NCBI GenBank assembly: GCA_014529385.2
Contig: CM043960.1
Span: 122,565,043-122,629,042, forward strand
Source of the DNA: Adiantum capillus-veneris
Taxonomy: Eukaryota > Streptophyta > Polypodiopsida > Polypodiales > Pteridaceae
Length of the DNA stretch: 64,000 nt
Direction: 5' to 3'
How positions within the stretch are numbered: position 1 is the stretch's first letter; each line of letters begins with the position of its first letter. This document shows, piece after piece, positions 52,355-64,000 of this stretch. A program made the translations under genes and the position numbers. Below the pieces are notes generated by a model. That model was given only the letters and a program-made list of their open reading frames with translations. It searched no databases and was not told where the DNA came from.

Positions 52355-55300
52355 CTATGGGACCAAAGTTACATGTGATTTAGTATGTGTATGGTTGATG
52401 AGTGACTCTCGATGCTCCAAAATTGTAGTGATGAGAGTCGCAATGGGGAGCCCACACTTTGGCTGCGAGAGGAAAGTGTGTAGGTCTAAGTTATGGTTGA
52501 AAATGTGAGAGAAGCAAGTTCGGATGTGATCAAAAGCTGAGCACTCTAGTAGTGTGTGGTGCTCAGACTCTCGAACTTGCAGTGAGCATAATGTGCACAA
52601 TCGATTTGACTCTTCTCCATTGCCCCAACGCCCTATCTCCCATTGAAGGAAATGGGAGCTAAGCCGAATTGTTGCGATAGTGCGTATCGCGGACAAGGGA
52701 ATAGGCTCAAGCATGTAAGTGTGAGTACGGTTTCCTCTCTCAGCGAAGAACATGGTTTTGTAGTTGGGGGCAATATAGGTGGTGTAATATATGAAGCGTG
52801 ACCCACCGGATTTCTCCCAAGCCGTAATACATTGGCGTTGTAGAAAAGCTTCATTCACTTGAGAGTCAATTGAAGCATCATGTAGCAAGTGTAATGCATC
52901 CCATCTCCCAAACCACTTCTTTATGTCTTGCATCCATCCCATGCTCAAGATCTTGCTTTTATGCATCTTTTGAACTTTTTTGCTTGCTTCCCATGCAATT
53001 GTAGGAAGTCGATGTGAGGGGTTTTGACGCATCTTTATCATGTACTCCACAACCCTTTCCATACCCATAACCTCAATTGGAAGAGATCCCGACTCAAGAA
53101 GTAGGAGCATATATGGTGTTTGTGTCTTAACTTGGAGAAATTTTGTAAGAAAACGCTTTTGGACATTCTCAAACTCTTTCCAAGTAGACTTTGAGATGCT
53201 CCCGCCCCACACTTCAACTCCATAAAGAAGAACCGGTGTCGCCAATGCATCAAAAAGATACTTCTTGAGAACCCAACACTTGATGTTTCCCGCATTACAC
53301 ATGTTCTCAAATGCATAATATGCTCTCTTTCCCGCTTCCAAACGACGCATAGCACATTCATGCCACTTGTGATTGGATGGAACCTCAAGGCCAAGGTACT
53401 TAAAGCTCTCAACAACTTCAAGTGTCTCGTTGTTGTACACAATGCATGGCTTCTCCTTATGGTTGGTTTTCACAAGCATAACCTTTGTTTTGGATTCATT
53501 TACAAGCAGCCCACTATGCAAGCAAAAGTTCTCAAGGACAACCATAAGCTTTTGTGCATCTTCTAAAGTGTGTGCTAGAAGCACTACATCATCCGCATAC
53601 AACAAAAGCATGATTACCATATTGCCAATAGTGACCTCTTCAATGCCTTCTTCTTGCATAAAGTCAAGTACCATTTGTTCCAATTGATCGATGCATAGAC
53701 CAAAGAGAGTTGGTGACAATGGACATCCTTGTTTAACCCCAATAGTGCTTACAAAAATTTCTGAAATTTCTCTTCCCATGTGCAATTGACAAATCACCTT
53801 CTCATAGATTCGAGAAACCGCAAGCATAAACTCACTTGGCACTTGGAGTTCTTCCATCCTTCTCCACAAATTGTTACGTGGAATCATATTAAAGGCTTTC
53901 TTAAAGTCCACAAAACAACAATACAATCGCTTGCCTTTCAACCGACTTTCCTCCATGAGAACACGAAGAGTGACAAGATGATCAATGGTGCTATGGAATC
54001 GATGAAAACCCGCTTGTCCCTTTGCACGCTTGTCATTCTCTTCAGCCCAATCACTCAATTTCATCTCCATTATGCACCCAAACAACTTTGCCATAAGAGA
54101 CCCAATCATTATAGTCCGGTAGTTGCTTACATTCTTTACATCCCCTCCTTTATGCAAAGGCTTAACCCAATTAGTACTCCAATCATAAGGCATACCATGT
54201 TGAAGTGCAAGGTTGAACATATCACACATCCACTCATGGGTAAAATCTCCCGTCCATTTGATCATCTCCGGCTTGATACCTTGAAGATCTCCCGCTTTGC
54301 GAGTGGCCAACTTTTCAAGCCCACCGCATACATCCTCAATAGTAAAAAAATACGGCGTACATGGGAGTGAACCATAAAATGGCACTTTTTCAGTATTTGC
54401 TTGCTCATATAATTGCCTACAATGTGTGTACATATCCACTAGACTCAAGTTACCAAAATTCTCAACCCGCTTGCCTCTCAAGTTTCTCCAAAATATTCCA
54501 CATGCATGTGCCTTTTCTTGGACTTGAAATTCTTGTTTCTTTACTTCCCATCTTCTTCTCTTCTTTTGAATCAATGCCTTGTATGTATGCAAATGACTTT
54601 AATAGTTGTCTTTGTCCATAGTTGCATCAAGCTTTATCAAGGACTTTCAAGCATCTTGACATTCTTTATCAAACCACCTTTTGCGTGATCTATCTTTGTT
54701 GATACCATGGAGATGCTTTATGGCAAAGCATTCTTCCGCACAAGAACAAATAGCTTTCTTGAAAGCTTCCCATTTAGTTTCCAATGGTGCATCACATTGA
54801 AGCTTTGTCATCCATAATTTTTGCTCAACCATTTCAATGTACATTGGTGCCCGTTTGAAATCCATACATAGTGATAACATCTCTTTCCTTTGGCTGAGAT
54901 TATCATGCTTAGTTGCTTCTCCACATGAAAGGTCAATACATAAGGTGCGATGGTCGGATTCTGGGGTCCATTGACCAAACATAAAACTCTTTATGCGATA
55001 CATGATGGCTTCAGAGAGTAGCATATAGTCAATCACACTATCCCCATTATGTCTCCTACATGTAAATCCATTGGTTCCACTCCACAAAGATAAACCATTG
55101 GCAATGAGCATACCCATGCTATTACACATGTGTAAAAGTAACTTTCCATAGTGATCCGGCTCTTTCTCATCCATTGAAGTACGATCATACAAGTGAACTT
55201 CCTCCAAATCCCTTGAAATGTATGGCATATCAAATTGTTGAGTATCATGTTGCAATGTTTTTGTGCGAGCATTCATATCCCCAAATACAATAACATCACC

Positions 55301-55747
55301 TTCACCTTTGAAATAAGCAATGTCCTCTTCCAAATCAAAAAATGGTTGATCTCTATCCATGCAAGCATAAAAGGGAGAGTCATGATGAGGAATGTAGCAA
55401 CCGGCTACAAAAATGGGTGCTCTTTTTGATGTCATAATTTTCAGCCATACATAACGTTTGTACTTGTCATCTTTCACAATTGATACAAAATCTTCCAATC
55501 CTTTCTTAACCATACATGCTAACCCTCCTTGTCCTCTTCGTTGCTTGAGATTCTTTGACCACATCAATGAATGTACATTGTAATCCTCCAAGCCGTTAAT
55601 CCTTTGTGTATCATGCTCCCAAGTTTCAACAAGAAGTACAACATCGGCTTTGCTTGTTAGTTCATCAATGCCAACCCCCGCATTCCATGGGTATCCATTA
55701 CAATTCCAAAAGCATATTTTCAATTGTAACTCGGTCTCATAGGTCAC
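52355..55747 (-). pseudogene. LINE ORF2: endonuclease and reverse transcriptase
   Basis: The AP-type endonuclease comes first: KICFWNCNG, the glutamate motif VLLVETWEHD, the core FGDMNARTK and the C-terminal SDHRTLCIDL. The reverse transcriptase follows: GQAGFHRFHSTIDHL, FVDFKKAFNMI, VKQGCPLSPTLFGLCIDQL and catalytic LLYADDVVLLA. The C-terminus has CTLC...ESEHHTLLEC, a likely zinc motif. Two in-frame stops, TGA at 54647-54649 and TAA near 54599-54601, interrupt the linker between the domains; everything stays in one frame. There is no ATG near the start: 55747 is GTG, and an upstream ATG at 55752 is out of frame. Confidence 0.9.
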
Positions 55748-55753
55748 GCATCC

Positions 55754-56704
55754 CTATTTGCTTGAGAGACTTTCCTCCTCCTTGGGCACATTTTCTTCAT
55801 GAGAGATCTCCTTGTTTTTATTATTCTTTTCTTCATATGCCTTGCGACGCATATTTTGTTGCTTAATAGTGCGATCTTCACATACAAAACATTTTGTATC
55901 CCTCAAATAGATCCAACTATTATCAAGGATAATCTTTCGCTTGGTATCATCCGGCATGGTGCATACAATTGGCCGTTCTCCCGAGCGAGGAGCTCCTTGC
56001 TTCCCCACTCTATGTGCTCCATAGACCATAACTCCGGACATGCCAAAGTGGGTTTTGAAGAAATCTTCAATAACAATGGCAAGAGAAGGAGGTGTCTCTA
56101 ACTTCTCTTCGGGAATTCCACGAATAACAATGTTCTTGGAACGTCGCTCTCGTTCCTTCAACTCCTCCACATCCACATTCTCAACATTCTTTGTTTGAAC
56201 CATAGCTTGCATGAGTGAGGAATTAGAAACCACATTGCTACCACATACATCAGCCCAAAACTTGTTTGTGCATACATTTTTCATGTCGCATACATCCGGG
56301 CTCATAGTGTCAAATTTGTCCTCTTTCAATACATGGTCATGCTCTACTTTGCTCATCCGCTCCTTCAAAGCATTCAAGTCCACAAGAGAGCGTTTACATT
56401 CCTTGACTTCCTCTTCAAGTTGCATCAAACGTGTTGTTTTCATCTCAAGTGTCCTCTTGAGATTCTCATTCTCAACCACAAGTACCCTTAGTGTGTCATT
56501 CTCCATTGCAAGTGCTCGTAAGTCTTCGCCTTGTTTGTTTACTGTCTCTTGCAATGATACCAAGTACGCCATGATCATGGTTTCCGATGTCGTTGGTTGG
56601 GTGGTTGTGTTGCTATCTCCACACTTAGGAGATTTTGGATCATTTTCCACAATGGTTGTGGATCTTGTTGAAGAAGAAGAACCCTTGCGAGTGCCGGAAG
56701 ACAT
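55754..56704 (-). CDS. LINE ORF1: coiled-coil RNA-binding protein
   Basis: 317 codons ending in TAG. Residues ~45-140 are predicted coiled coil by eye (heptad Leu/Met in LVSLQETVNKQGEDLRALAM and onward). Residues ~185-260 resemble the RNA-binding domain of LINE ORF1 proteins (RSKNIVIRGIPEEKLE ... YGAHRVGKQGAPRSGERPI). The C-terminal tail is Lys/Glu-rich. The product would coat LINE RNA and act as chaperone. The frame is complete. ORF2 begins 6 bases beyond the TAG in the same frame. Confidence 0.85.
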   Translation of the reverse strand: MSSGTRKGSSSSTRSTTIVENDPKSPKCGDSNTTTQPTTSETMIMAYLVSLQETVNKQGEDLRALAMENDTLRVLVVENENLKRTLEMKTTRLMQLEEEVKECKRSLVDLNALKERMSKVEHDHVLKEDKFDTMSPDVCDMKNVCTNKFWADVCGSNVVSNSSLMQAMVQTKNVENVDVEELKERERRSKNIVIRGIPEEKLETPPSLAIVIEDFFKTHFGMSGVMVYGAHRVGKQGAPRSGERPIVCTMPDDTKRKIILDNSWIYLRDTKCFVCEDRTIKQQNMRRKAYEEKNNKNKEISHEENVPKEEESLSSK

Positions 56705-56934
56705 TGTATGTAAAATAGGAGATGAGAATCAATTTTGTTGAACCTGTTCACTTCGGAAATGCTGCTACAAAAATGCCTTCCATAACTTTGAAAATTTTTG
56801 TCTTTACATCAATGCGTAGAGGACTTTGTGCTCTTCGATTGAGGCTATAGATCACCCAAATCGGAGTTCGGATGAAGAAGTTATGATCAAAAGAGTGGAC
56901 TGCTGTCTACTAGGTCAAAAAACGGCTGCGTTTT

Positions 56935-56935
<1 letters not shown>

Positions 56936-56978
<43 letters not shown>
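56936..56978. repeat. (GA)n microsatellite abutting the LINE 5' end
   Basis: About 21 GA units, then GGAGGGAGGAGG and GAA-rich sequence that forms the 3' tail of SINE copy 2. Confidence 0.95.
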
Positions 56979-56985
<7 letters not shown>

Positions 56986-57091
56986 AGGAGGATGAGGAGG
57001 AGGAGAAGAAGAAGAAAAAGAAGAATATTGTTTTAACATCGTAGGAAACTATCCCAAGAGACCTTAAAGATCGATCAGACAAGGAGAGTTG

Positions 57092-57094
<3 letters not shown>
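56979..57094 (-). mobile_element. tRNA-derived SINE, copy 2 (5'-truncated)
   Basis: On the minus strand it starts at the B-box region (TTCAACTCTCC) and continues GATCTTTAAGGTCTCTTGGG, ATAGTTTCCTACGATG, and a TTC/TCC-rich tail. It matches 16360-16442. The tRNA-like head is absent; a CT tract (57093-57173) stands in its place. The tail runs into the CT tract where the LINE is inserted. Confidence 0.7.

Positions 57095-57173
<79 letters not shown>
57093..57173. repeat. (GA)n microsatellite
   Basis: About 40 GA units. Confidence 0.96.
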
Positions 57174-57175
<2 letters not shown>

Positions 57176-57949
57176 ACATACGTTGGCAATTTTGACAAAT
57201 GTGTGCTAGACTGTTTCATAACCACTCAATCATTAAAAAAAGCCTCCACTACCATTACCCTTTTTACTTGGAATCAGGAGGTAGCTGCCAATGTGCTACC
57301 TTTGTCCGGGACACACATAGTAAGTCCACCTATTCATGCAAATATCCTACAATCATTGTTTACTAGCCTTAAATTCAAGTATCCCTTTATCAACTCCAAA
57401 TATAATCTATGTACTTATCTCTTTTTGGCCCATAAACTTTATGTGGCTTACTTAACCACATGGGAATACTCTCTAAGAAACTCAAGCTCAAGCACCTCCA
57501 CAGTTTCACACACCTCGCATAGCCTGATGGAAAAGAGTTTAAATTTCCATGCCTGGTGAGTTTAGCACAATTGCCATGCACACATGGCGCTTAGTTTAAG
57601 AGAATATTATATGGACATTGAACTTTGAATTCCCCTCTTGTTAGTAGATGTATGATTTTAGATTCATACATTGCCAAATGTTCAAGCTTGAAGTTGACAC
57701 TTTGTGTTCAAATTATGTCTGTTTTACTGGTGTCTATCATATGTAGAATATGTGTTTTTTGATTCAATGTTTTGTGCCATTAAAAAAGGATCTAAATTAA
57801 ATGTTAAAAAGCTTGCAAAAATTATTTTAATTGCAAAAGCTCCGAATTAGAAGCTTGCTAAAAAAACACACTCACAATATTAGATAGCGGTGAAACACAT
57901 CCTTAGATATTTGAAGAGTACAACAAGCAAGTGTTTACGTTTCGACAAC
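57174..57949. other. Intergenic, nothing recognised
   Basis: The plus-strand frame that begins in the GA tract and runs to 57559 has no known motif. Confidence 0.45.
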
Positions 57950-58440
57950 AGTGATGTATCTATTGTTGGTTACACGGTTGCAGATTTTTCGGGTTGCAGG
58001 GATAGTAGGAGATCTAGGTCTTGCTACATTTTCATATTTGCAAGAGGAGCCATTTCTTAGAGATTATCTCTCCAAGATTGTATGTCTTCGTCAACTATAG
58101 AGGTTGAGTATGTTGCAACATCAGATTCCAACAAAGAAGCTATATGGTTGGCACGTTTAGTGGGAGATCTAGACATTCAGCAGGTTTGAATTTTGCATAG
58201 TGATAGTGATAGTGCCATTGCTTCCTCAAGAAATTCCGTGTTTCATTCTTATTAGTCAAAACACATTGAGGTGAGGTATCATCTTATTTGGGATGCATTG
58301 ATGGATAAGTTCTTGGAGTTTGTCAAAGGTCCACATTGACAACAACCATGCAGATGCTCTTACAAAGAGCTTAGCTACAAAGTAGTTTGCACATTGCATC
58401 GATTTAATGGGTGTAAGGTGAACAAATTTGTACAAGGGTG
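57950..58440 (+). pseudogene. Copia RNase H relic
   Basis: With frame changes, reads GYTVADFSGCRDSRRSRSCY, then IEVEYVATSDSNKEAIWLAR and, after stops, SKHIEVRYHLIWDALMDKF, HADALTKSLATK and HCIDLMGV. These are the usual Copia RNase H blocks and pol C-terminus. Several stops and frameshifts show long decay. The left part of the element is absent. Confidence 0.8.
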
Positions 58441-58516
58441 AAGCTGTTATGCTTCACAGTTGTACATACTAGATTTATTCACCACTTAAGGACACATTGT
58501 CCTTTAAGTGGGAGGT

Positions 58517-58700
58517 TGTTGGGTAGAGGCCATGTAGCCGGCCGCGCGGACATTTTACCTACACATACTAACTCATTAACCCTTAATGTTATATACAGAA
58601 AGAAATAAAGCGACACATACAAGATCTCTTGATTGTGCTGCGTGTTCCCCCAAAGTGCCTACTCTTGTCTTCTTCTTCCCCCTTCCTTGTACGCATGCAC
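58517..58700 (+). mobile_element. 3' LTR (partial) of the Copia relic
   Basis: Starts TGTTGGGTAGAGG directly after the polypurine tract TTTAAGTGGGAGGT, the same arrangement as in elements C and E. The right edge could not be fixed; 58700 is approximate. Confidence 0.6.
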
Positions 58701-61049
58701 ACGGTGATACATGCCTCATAGTTATTTGAATGATGACATTTTTAACTTGGCTCTAGAGAGCTTCAAAATGTTGTTTACCATATCTTGGAGAATGGTAGCC
58801 AATTGGAATGAATAGAAATATCATGATGGAGAGGAATGTTAGCTACCTTCCCACTCAAATGTTATTCAAGTGCTGGAAAGAATTCCAAAGTACGTGAGTT
58901 CTTAAACCAATGTCAATGGAAGCCTTTAGTTGAGGAAAATGACCACTATGAATGTACGAAGTCTGGGAATTTAGCTGATAGACCTGCTTATAAATGCATG
59001 AAAGATGTTGAGATCAAGGTGACACTTTAGAGCATGCAAATTGGTCAAAATATACTTGATCATAGTGTAGCTACTAATCAATAGAATGTTATATCAAGCA
59101 ATAAAATCCAACCTAGCCAGAATGTTAGTTATTAAGGAATATGAATAGTCCTTGAAATGATTTTTCCATCTGGTTACGGATGTTTAAAACATGGTGTAGG
59201 CTAAAACATGGTGCATGCAAAAAATGACATAGTCATGAACTTTATTAAGGTTGTACTTGACTCGCGAGATTTTATGTATGCCTTACTTATGAGGGAAGAA
59301 AAACTACCAAAGTTCAACCCTTCACTCTAATAGGTGTACAATGAACCTGCAAGCAAGATGAGAATGTGATGTGTTCAGATTGTTGATTAGCTTCGAGACT
59401 GGAATGAGCTCAACAAGGCTGTATGGGTTTCCTAGAAATCAATGCGCAATGACACTAAAAAGAAAGATACATTTTTGAAACTCAAAGATGATCTGGTTAG
59501 TTTTAGAAGAATGAGGAATGGGTGGAAGCACCAAGTAGGTCAATTGATCAAGTATACAAATGATCTGCTTTTGAGATGTTGTAAAAGTGTCAAAGATTGC
59601 AGAGAAAGAACTAGCCATCAAAGCCAATCATAAGCCCCAGCTCAAAGAAATATATGAGTTCTCTTTGAAGACAACATCAAGGTCAATCAACGTGATCTAG
59701 CTATGTGGATGAATAATTCCTCAATTTGTCACAAGTTGACCAAAAAAAGGCTAATCAAATGGCAAAAAAACTCTATATGATCAAGATACAAAGGAATGCC
59801 ACTAGCTCACACCTTATGAAGTAGAAATGTTGACTGAGAGAAAGGAGTAATTGTAATAGGAGGCCATCTGTAGAATTACCATGAAGGAGACTAAAACTAC
59901 TCAGATACCCATCCCAAAATCAGATGGTGGTCAGACAAGTGGGGAGCAATCAAAAACCACCTGTTGCAGTTCAGAGGCTGCAATCAAGAAGGCACCTAAT
60001 AAGAGGAAAGATAACTGAAAAAGAGAAATCCCTCATACCTGAACATTTTTATATGACAAAATTCAAGAAAGGGGAAGAGGAATGTAGATGGTGGGATTTG
60101 TCACTTATCTTCAAAGTTGACACTTTTCAGAGTTCCCACAAGCTTCTATTTTCCATGTGGAGGTAGTAGTCTCATATTGTATGTCTCTACTGCCAACCAA
60201 TTAGAACCCAGTGCCAATAACTATAAATAGGACCCCTTCATCTTATTTTGGGCGCGTTAGTATCTAGTCTTCTACTACTCTTGAATCATGTCAATGTACT
60301 CTAGAGCTTGGGAGTGTTTACTAGCAGTCTGTGTTTATCAGTCGTAGCATCTAAACTTTGTAATCTAGAATCTAATTCCACTTGTAACCAATTTTATTCT
60401 CAATTTGAAATTGAATCATCTAAACTACTTTTTGTTTTGCCCTTATTCAGTGTCTCATAATTTGAATTGTTCATTTCATTTCAATCCCATTGTTCATATG
60501 AAGTCTAAGTCTATCATCTAGTCATCTAAAATGATTTAGTTACTCTAAGCCCAACTTTGGAATATGTATTAAGCAATCCAACTCGTTCCAAGCAGTGATC
60601 TCACATCCTTGACCACTTGCAAGTAGAATTTCAATAATCAATGGCCATATCATCATGGTGGTTGTATTCCGTGTGTCATCCTTGATTATTGCTATTGATT
60701 CTCTTCTTCTTTTGACTTTTAAATCTTTAAAAAATTTCTTCAACTTGAAAATCAACAAGTACAGCCTTGGCTTTAAGCCATCTCCTCCTCTAAATCATTG
60801 CCTTCTTGATTTTTTTTAGAGCTCCTTTGCTTCTTCTATAATTCCTTTGTTTTTGACATCTCAATCTTTCTAAACCCTAGGCCCTATCATTTTTGTTGCC
60901 ATTCGGATGCTATGAACTAGTGTGGTCTAGATTTGAGGGTCCATCACTTTCATATATCCTTCTTCAACTTGTTTATTGAAAACTTAGAATGGGTCCTTGA
61001 GGCTTGAAGATATGATCCCTTTAAAAAAAAATGTTTCTCTCTTTTGGAT
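58701..61049. other. Intergenic, nothing recognised
   Basis: Frames at 58836-59030, 59442-59633 and 59924-60166 show no known domain. The composition of the last two (Lys/Asp-rich, with KKKDTFLKLKDDLVSFRR) could be decayed gag, but this is not supported. Confidence 0.4.
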
Positions 61050-61920
61050 AGTAGTCTTAGGCTCCTTGGGCCTTGCAACTTTGCAGTTTAGGAGAAATGG
61101 TCCAACATACTCTAGGTGGTATCAACACTAAGATCCATAGATGGTGGGAGCCAGTCTGGTTGGTATGAGAGGTAGCACTTGTCTAGAGGGGAGGCCATGT
61201 TGGCATACTAGAGATGAGTGTACATAAAGCCCAGTGATCTACTCCAAGGATTAATAGTCCATAAGCTGGTCAATGCCCATTTCTCATAGAGGGATTTCCA
61301 TTTGTCCAAACCTACCAAAAGGCTAGATGAGCTCGCCTCATCCTTATAGCCTCCAGCATATTATTAAAATTCCCCATGATGCAACAATCTACTTTCAACG
61401 GCATATCCCTTAGATCCACCCATGTTTTGGCTCTCTCATTGGCATTTCAAGGGCCATAGATGTACTTTTTTGGAAACAAGGGGTAGGGCTAGTATTTTCT
61501 TAAGCAAAACTGAGGAAATTGGAAAGTGGGAGAGGCGTTTTTGCTATCATCCATTACTTCTAACGTTTTTTCATGGTGTTCTTGTAAGTTCTATTTATGA
61601 GTGGCCATCTTGTTGGCATCTATCATTGCTTCTTATTTTGTATTTCCACCTCCACCTTGCGTTACTATCTCAATATCCATGTTGGATAACACCTACTCTA
61701 TAGAAGGGGCACCTATAACCTTTTCCATCAACAATTGCCACCAAACTTTGCCAATTTAGATGGACATCCCTAGCAAAGTGTTTCAATTTGTTACATTTGA
61801 AGCACTCTCCAAAGAATGTGCCAAAGTTGGGTGAGAGAACTTTCAATCATGCCCTAACATTCACAACCATAGTCTTTTGAGGCTACTTACATACATCCCA
61901 GCATATACAGACTTTATTTG
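61050..61920 (-). pseudogene. Second LINE relic (zinc knuckle and endonuclease pieces)
   Basis: On the minus strand, CFKCNKLKHFARD at about 61800-61760 is a zinc knuckle close to those of plant L1 ORF1 proteins, with the last Cys lost. Downstream at about 61430-61350, CCIMGNFNNMLEA corresponds to the endonuclease GDFN block. Their order fits ORF1 then ORF2 of an L1-type element. Many stops intervene. Confidence 0.5.
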
Positions 61921-62033
61921 ATGTGCTATTGAGATTTTTGCTCAATGGCACAAACAACAGGGTTCCCAATGTACTTGCAAGATCTTTAAGATTGTCTCAT
62001 AGCCATAGCACCAAGTTCAAAATCTAGAGTTGG

Positions 62034-62345
62034 GATCAACCTATGGATGATAAGATGGCTAGCCTTGATGCTAATGATACATGGAATTTGGTGGAGTTTC
62101 CTGAAGGAAGAATGAGATTAGATGTAAATGGGTCAACAATACAAGGTGAAACACAATGCAAATGGGTCAATGACTAGATACAAAGCTAGATTGGTAGCAA
62201 AGGGCTACGCGTAGGCTTATGGCATTGATTATGAGGACCCCATGGATCATATGGCTACCCTTTGTAACATTATTGTAGTGACTATAGCAAAAGGTTTGGA
62301 TTTTGCACTAGATGAATCTAAAAAATGCATTCTTGCATGGTGACT
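62034..62345 (+). pseudogene. Copia reverse transcriptase relic
   Basis: Reads MDDKMASLDANDTWNLVEFP, CKWVN, then RYKARLVAKGYA with stop and GIDYEDP, matching the start of Copia RT (W..A...E...L..N.TW.LV and YKARLVAKG). A GT-rich insertion and stops break the frame. No LTR is nearby. Confidence 0.75.
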
Positions 62346-64000
62346 TGCAAGAAGATTTTTATATCCTCACACATTGTATTTCGTGCACGCAAACGCCACC
62401 AAACAATGTATCCTAAAATTGTGCACCATTTTGACCTTGCATGTGCGATGTGTATATGTATCCATGCTTTAGAATTTATGCCTACCATTGTAAGAGCAAT
62501 AGACACTGTTGTCTTTATGAAGATAAGACCTACCATTTAGGAAGAGAATGGGGTCTAGGAGGGCCTCTTTATTTGGCAGTTTAAGGAAGTCAAACCTTTA
62601 GTATTAAGAAAGTAACGAAAGGACAGCTTTTGAATTCAAAGTTTTCCCCCAAAATGAAATTTAAAATATAGGGGGTAAAACCATATCATGTAGCATATCT
62701 ATGGAAAGAGCTCGACGTGTAAATTACAAATCCATGATCTTCGCTCAAATTGGAGATCATATATGGGAGCTATGGAAGGCCAAAAATCATAAATTTTCCA
62801 CCTCCTTTCTGGGGGAAAAGTGTATTCTTTGACCACTCTTACACATCTCTTACACCCACCATTCTTGCACACAATGGCATACACCTATTTGTCGAAATGT
62901 TAATGACCTCCGTAAGCTCAAGGCAAATAAAGAGGCCGTCCTACACCCCATCTTGTTCCTAATTCTTGTGCACCATGAAACACATGTTATGCCTACCCAG
63001 GCATCAATCATTTATGACAAGCCATTTATAACTAGATGAGTAAAAACATCATGCAATAATCAACAACATCACAAACATGGCTACAACAATAAGGAAGATG
63101 ATGAACATCAATAATAATTTCTAGTTTTTGTGGAGGATAGACTCTTCCAATTTACAAGCATAAAAATTTCCACGTGATCTTGTGTGCACTCACTTTGACG
63201 AACCTCCCTCATTTGTGTCAAGAACTTGTTGAGAAGCCTCTATGTCTCATCTTGTGTCCGGGAGAATTGTGTGCTTACCCTTGTGTGTATAGGGGAGGCT
63301 TGTGTTTTCTTACCACCTACTTTTGGTGAAAGGGAGAAAGTTGTGATTGTGTGTGCCTCACCCTAGTGTGTTATGAGGGGAGGATAGTGTGAGTTCAAAA
63401 AAATCTACAAGGAGATGTTTGTTGGGGTGTGAGCCTTGTTGAATCCTAGGTGTGTGTTTATCCTACCCATATGATTTGTCCCATAACACCATGTTAATAA
63501 ATTTGGGAATTTTCCAATTCCCACTTTCCAAAGAATCTTAAGATTTGACCACATGAGAGCATGGCTTGGAAGAGGTATTCAACTACTACCTTGTGGAAGA
63601 CTTTGGCCTTAAAAGACCCTGTCCATATGGCCAAATCTTCAAGATATTGGTGTCTCTCAAATTGGATCTAAAGTCTCAAACTCTTAATTATTATGCTGTT
63701 CCATATGGAATCCTATGTCTATGGTGATGTGGAAAGTAGACAGCCATGATGTGTATGGCTTAGCATTACCCACCTACAGACCTTGTGCTGTATATAAAAT
63801 TTATGCAAAATACTATACTCTATATGCATCCACACTCTCTCTCTCTCTTTATTTGTTTTTAGCAATTCATTAATCTTGCTAGTTATATGTTTTAGTTATG
63901 AATACTTCATTAGCTTGTACATTGTAAGCTCTATCAAATGGTCCTCACCATGTTATGTACCTTGATAGCTGGAAACTTGGCAAATGAGTCAATATTATAG
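62346..64000. other. Intergenic, nothing recognised
   Basis: Overlapping frames near 62320-62540 and 62700-62960 have no domain. A short CT run lies at 63833-63846. Confidence 0.45.

Larger units (their letters stand above)
52320..56935 (-). mobile_element. Nearly complete LINE (non-LTR retrotransposon)
   Basis: About 4.6 kb on the minus strand: 5' UTR (56935-56705), ORF1 (56704-55754), ORF2 (55747-52355) and a short 3' UTR. Both edges abut GA/CT tracts (52253-52319 and 56936-56978). There is no poly(A) tail; the 3' end on the minus strand reads GATAATAAAATC before the CT run. ORF2 is broken by only two stops, so insertion was fairly recent. Clade not assigned; no RNase H domain was seen. 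Confidence 0.9.

Noticed and set aside
53780-54370. Plus-strand frame of 196 codons
   Set aside because: Antisense shadow of LINE ORF2.
59442-59633. Decayed gag of a Copia element
   Set aside because: Composition is suggestive but there is no zinc knuckle or recognisable gag block.

Overview
The window reads as plant nuclear DNA dominated by transposable elements. The Copia and Gypsy retroelements use tRNA-Met-type primer sites, one gene has GT-AG introns, and there is a relic of a dihydroxy-acid dehydratase gene of plant type. Long GA/CT microsatellites, several generations of nested insertions and very few host genes suggest a large, repeat-rich genome. The species cannot be named from this sequence, and nothing here looks bacterial or organellar.

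Layout. 1-3600: two truncated minus-strand LTR retroelement ends, the first with a long LTR carrying a ~1 kb internal tandem duplication. 4672-5115: dihydroxy-acid dehydratase pseudogene (minus). 5565-7691: the only convincing multi-exon host gene; I do not recognise its function. 7692-22500: locally duplicated DNA. Part of the gene and its 3' flank recurs at 17634-22500, and a second block at about 9290-11360 recurs at 12590-15520. One copy was split by a TTAA-flanked transposon (18663-20332).

22920-38572 is a four-level nest. A decayed Ty3/Gypsy element holds Copia element C (24282-37264). C holds Copia element D (25322-34533), and D holds the nearly complete minus-strand Copia element E (26432-32070). 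All three Copia insertions keep 5-bp target duplications. 38570-43610 is another copy of the repeat at 15690-16310, interrupted twice: by a second TTAA transposon (38618-39953), and by a 3.07-kb segment (40179-43248) carrying a decayed gene that resembles Crypton/DUF3504 tyrosine recombinases. 43600-50515: GA/CT tracts, a Gypsy chromodomain relic, an AT-rich array of ~150-bp units, and a gag-only LTR element relic. 52320-56935: a nearly complete LINE (minus) lying between GA tracts, beside a SINE copy. 57200-64000: Copia and LINE relics in otherwise featureless DNA.

The most unusual content is a pair of non-autonomous elements with piggyBac-type ends (TTAA duplication, 13-bp terminal repeat, palindromic subterminal boxes), both supported by related unoccupied sites in the same window, and the Crypton-like recombinase segment, whose boundaries are also defined by a related copy elsewhere in the window. 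No functional interaction between genes can be claimed; apart from the one spliced gene, everything recognised is mobile or relic DNA.
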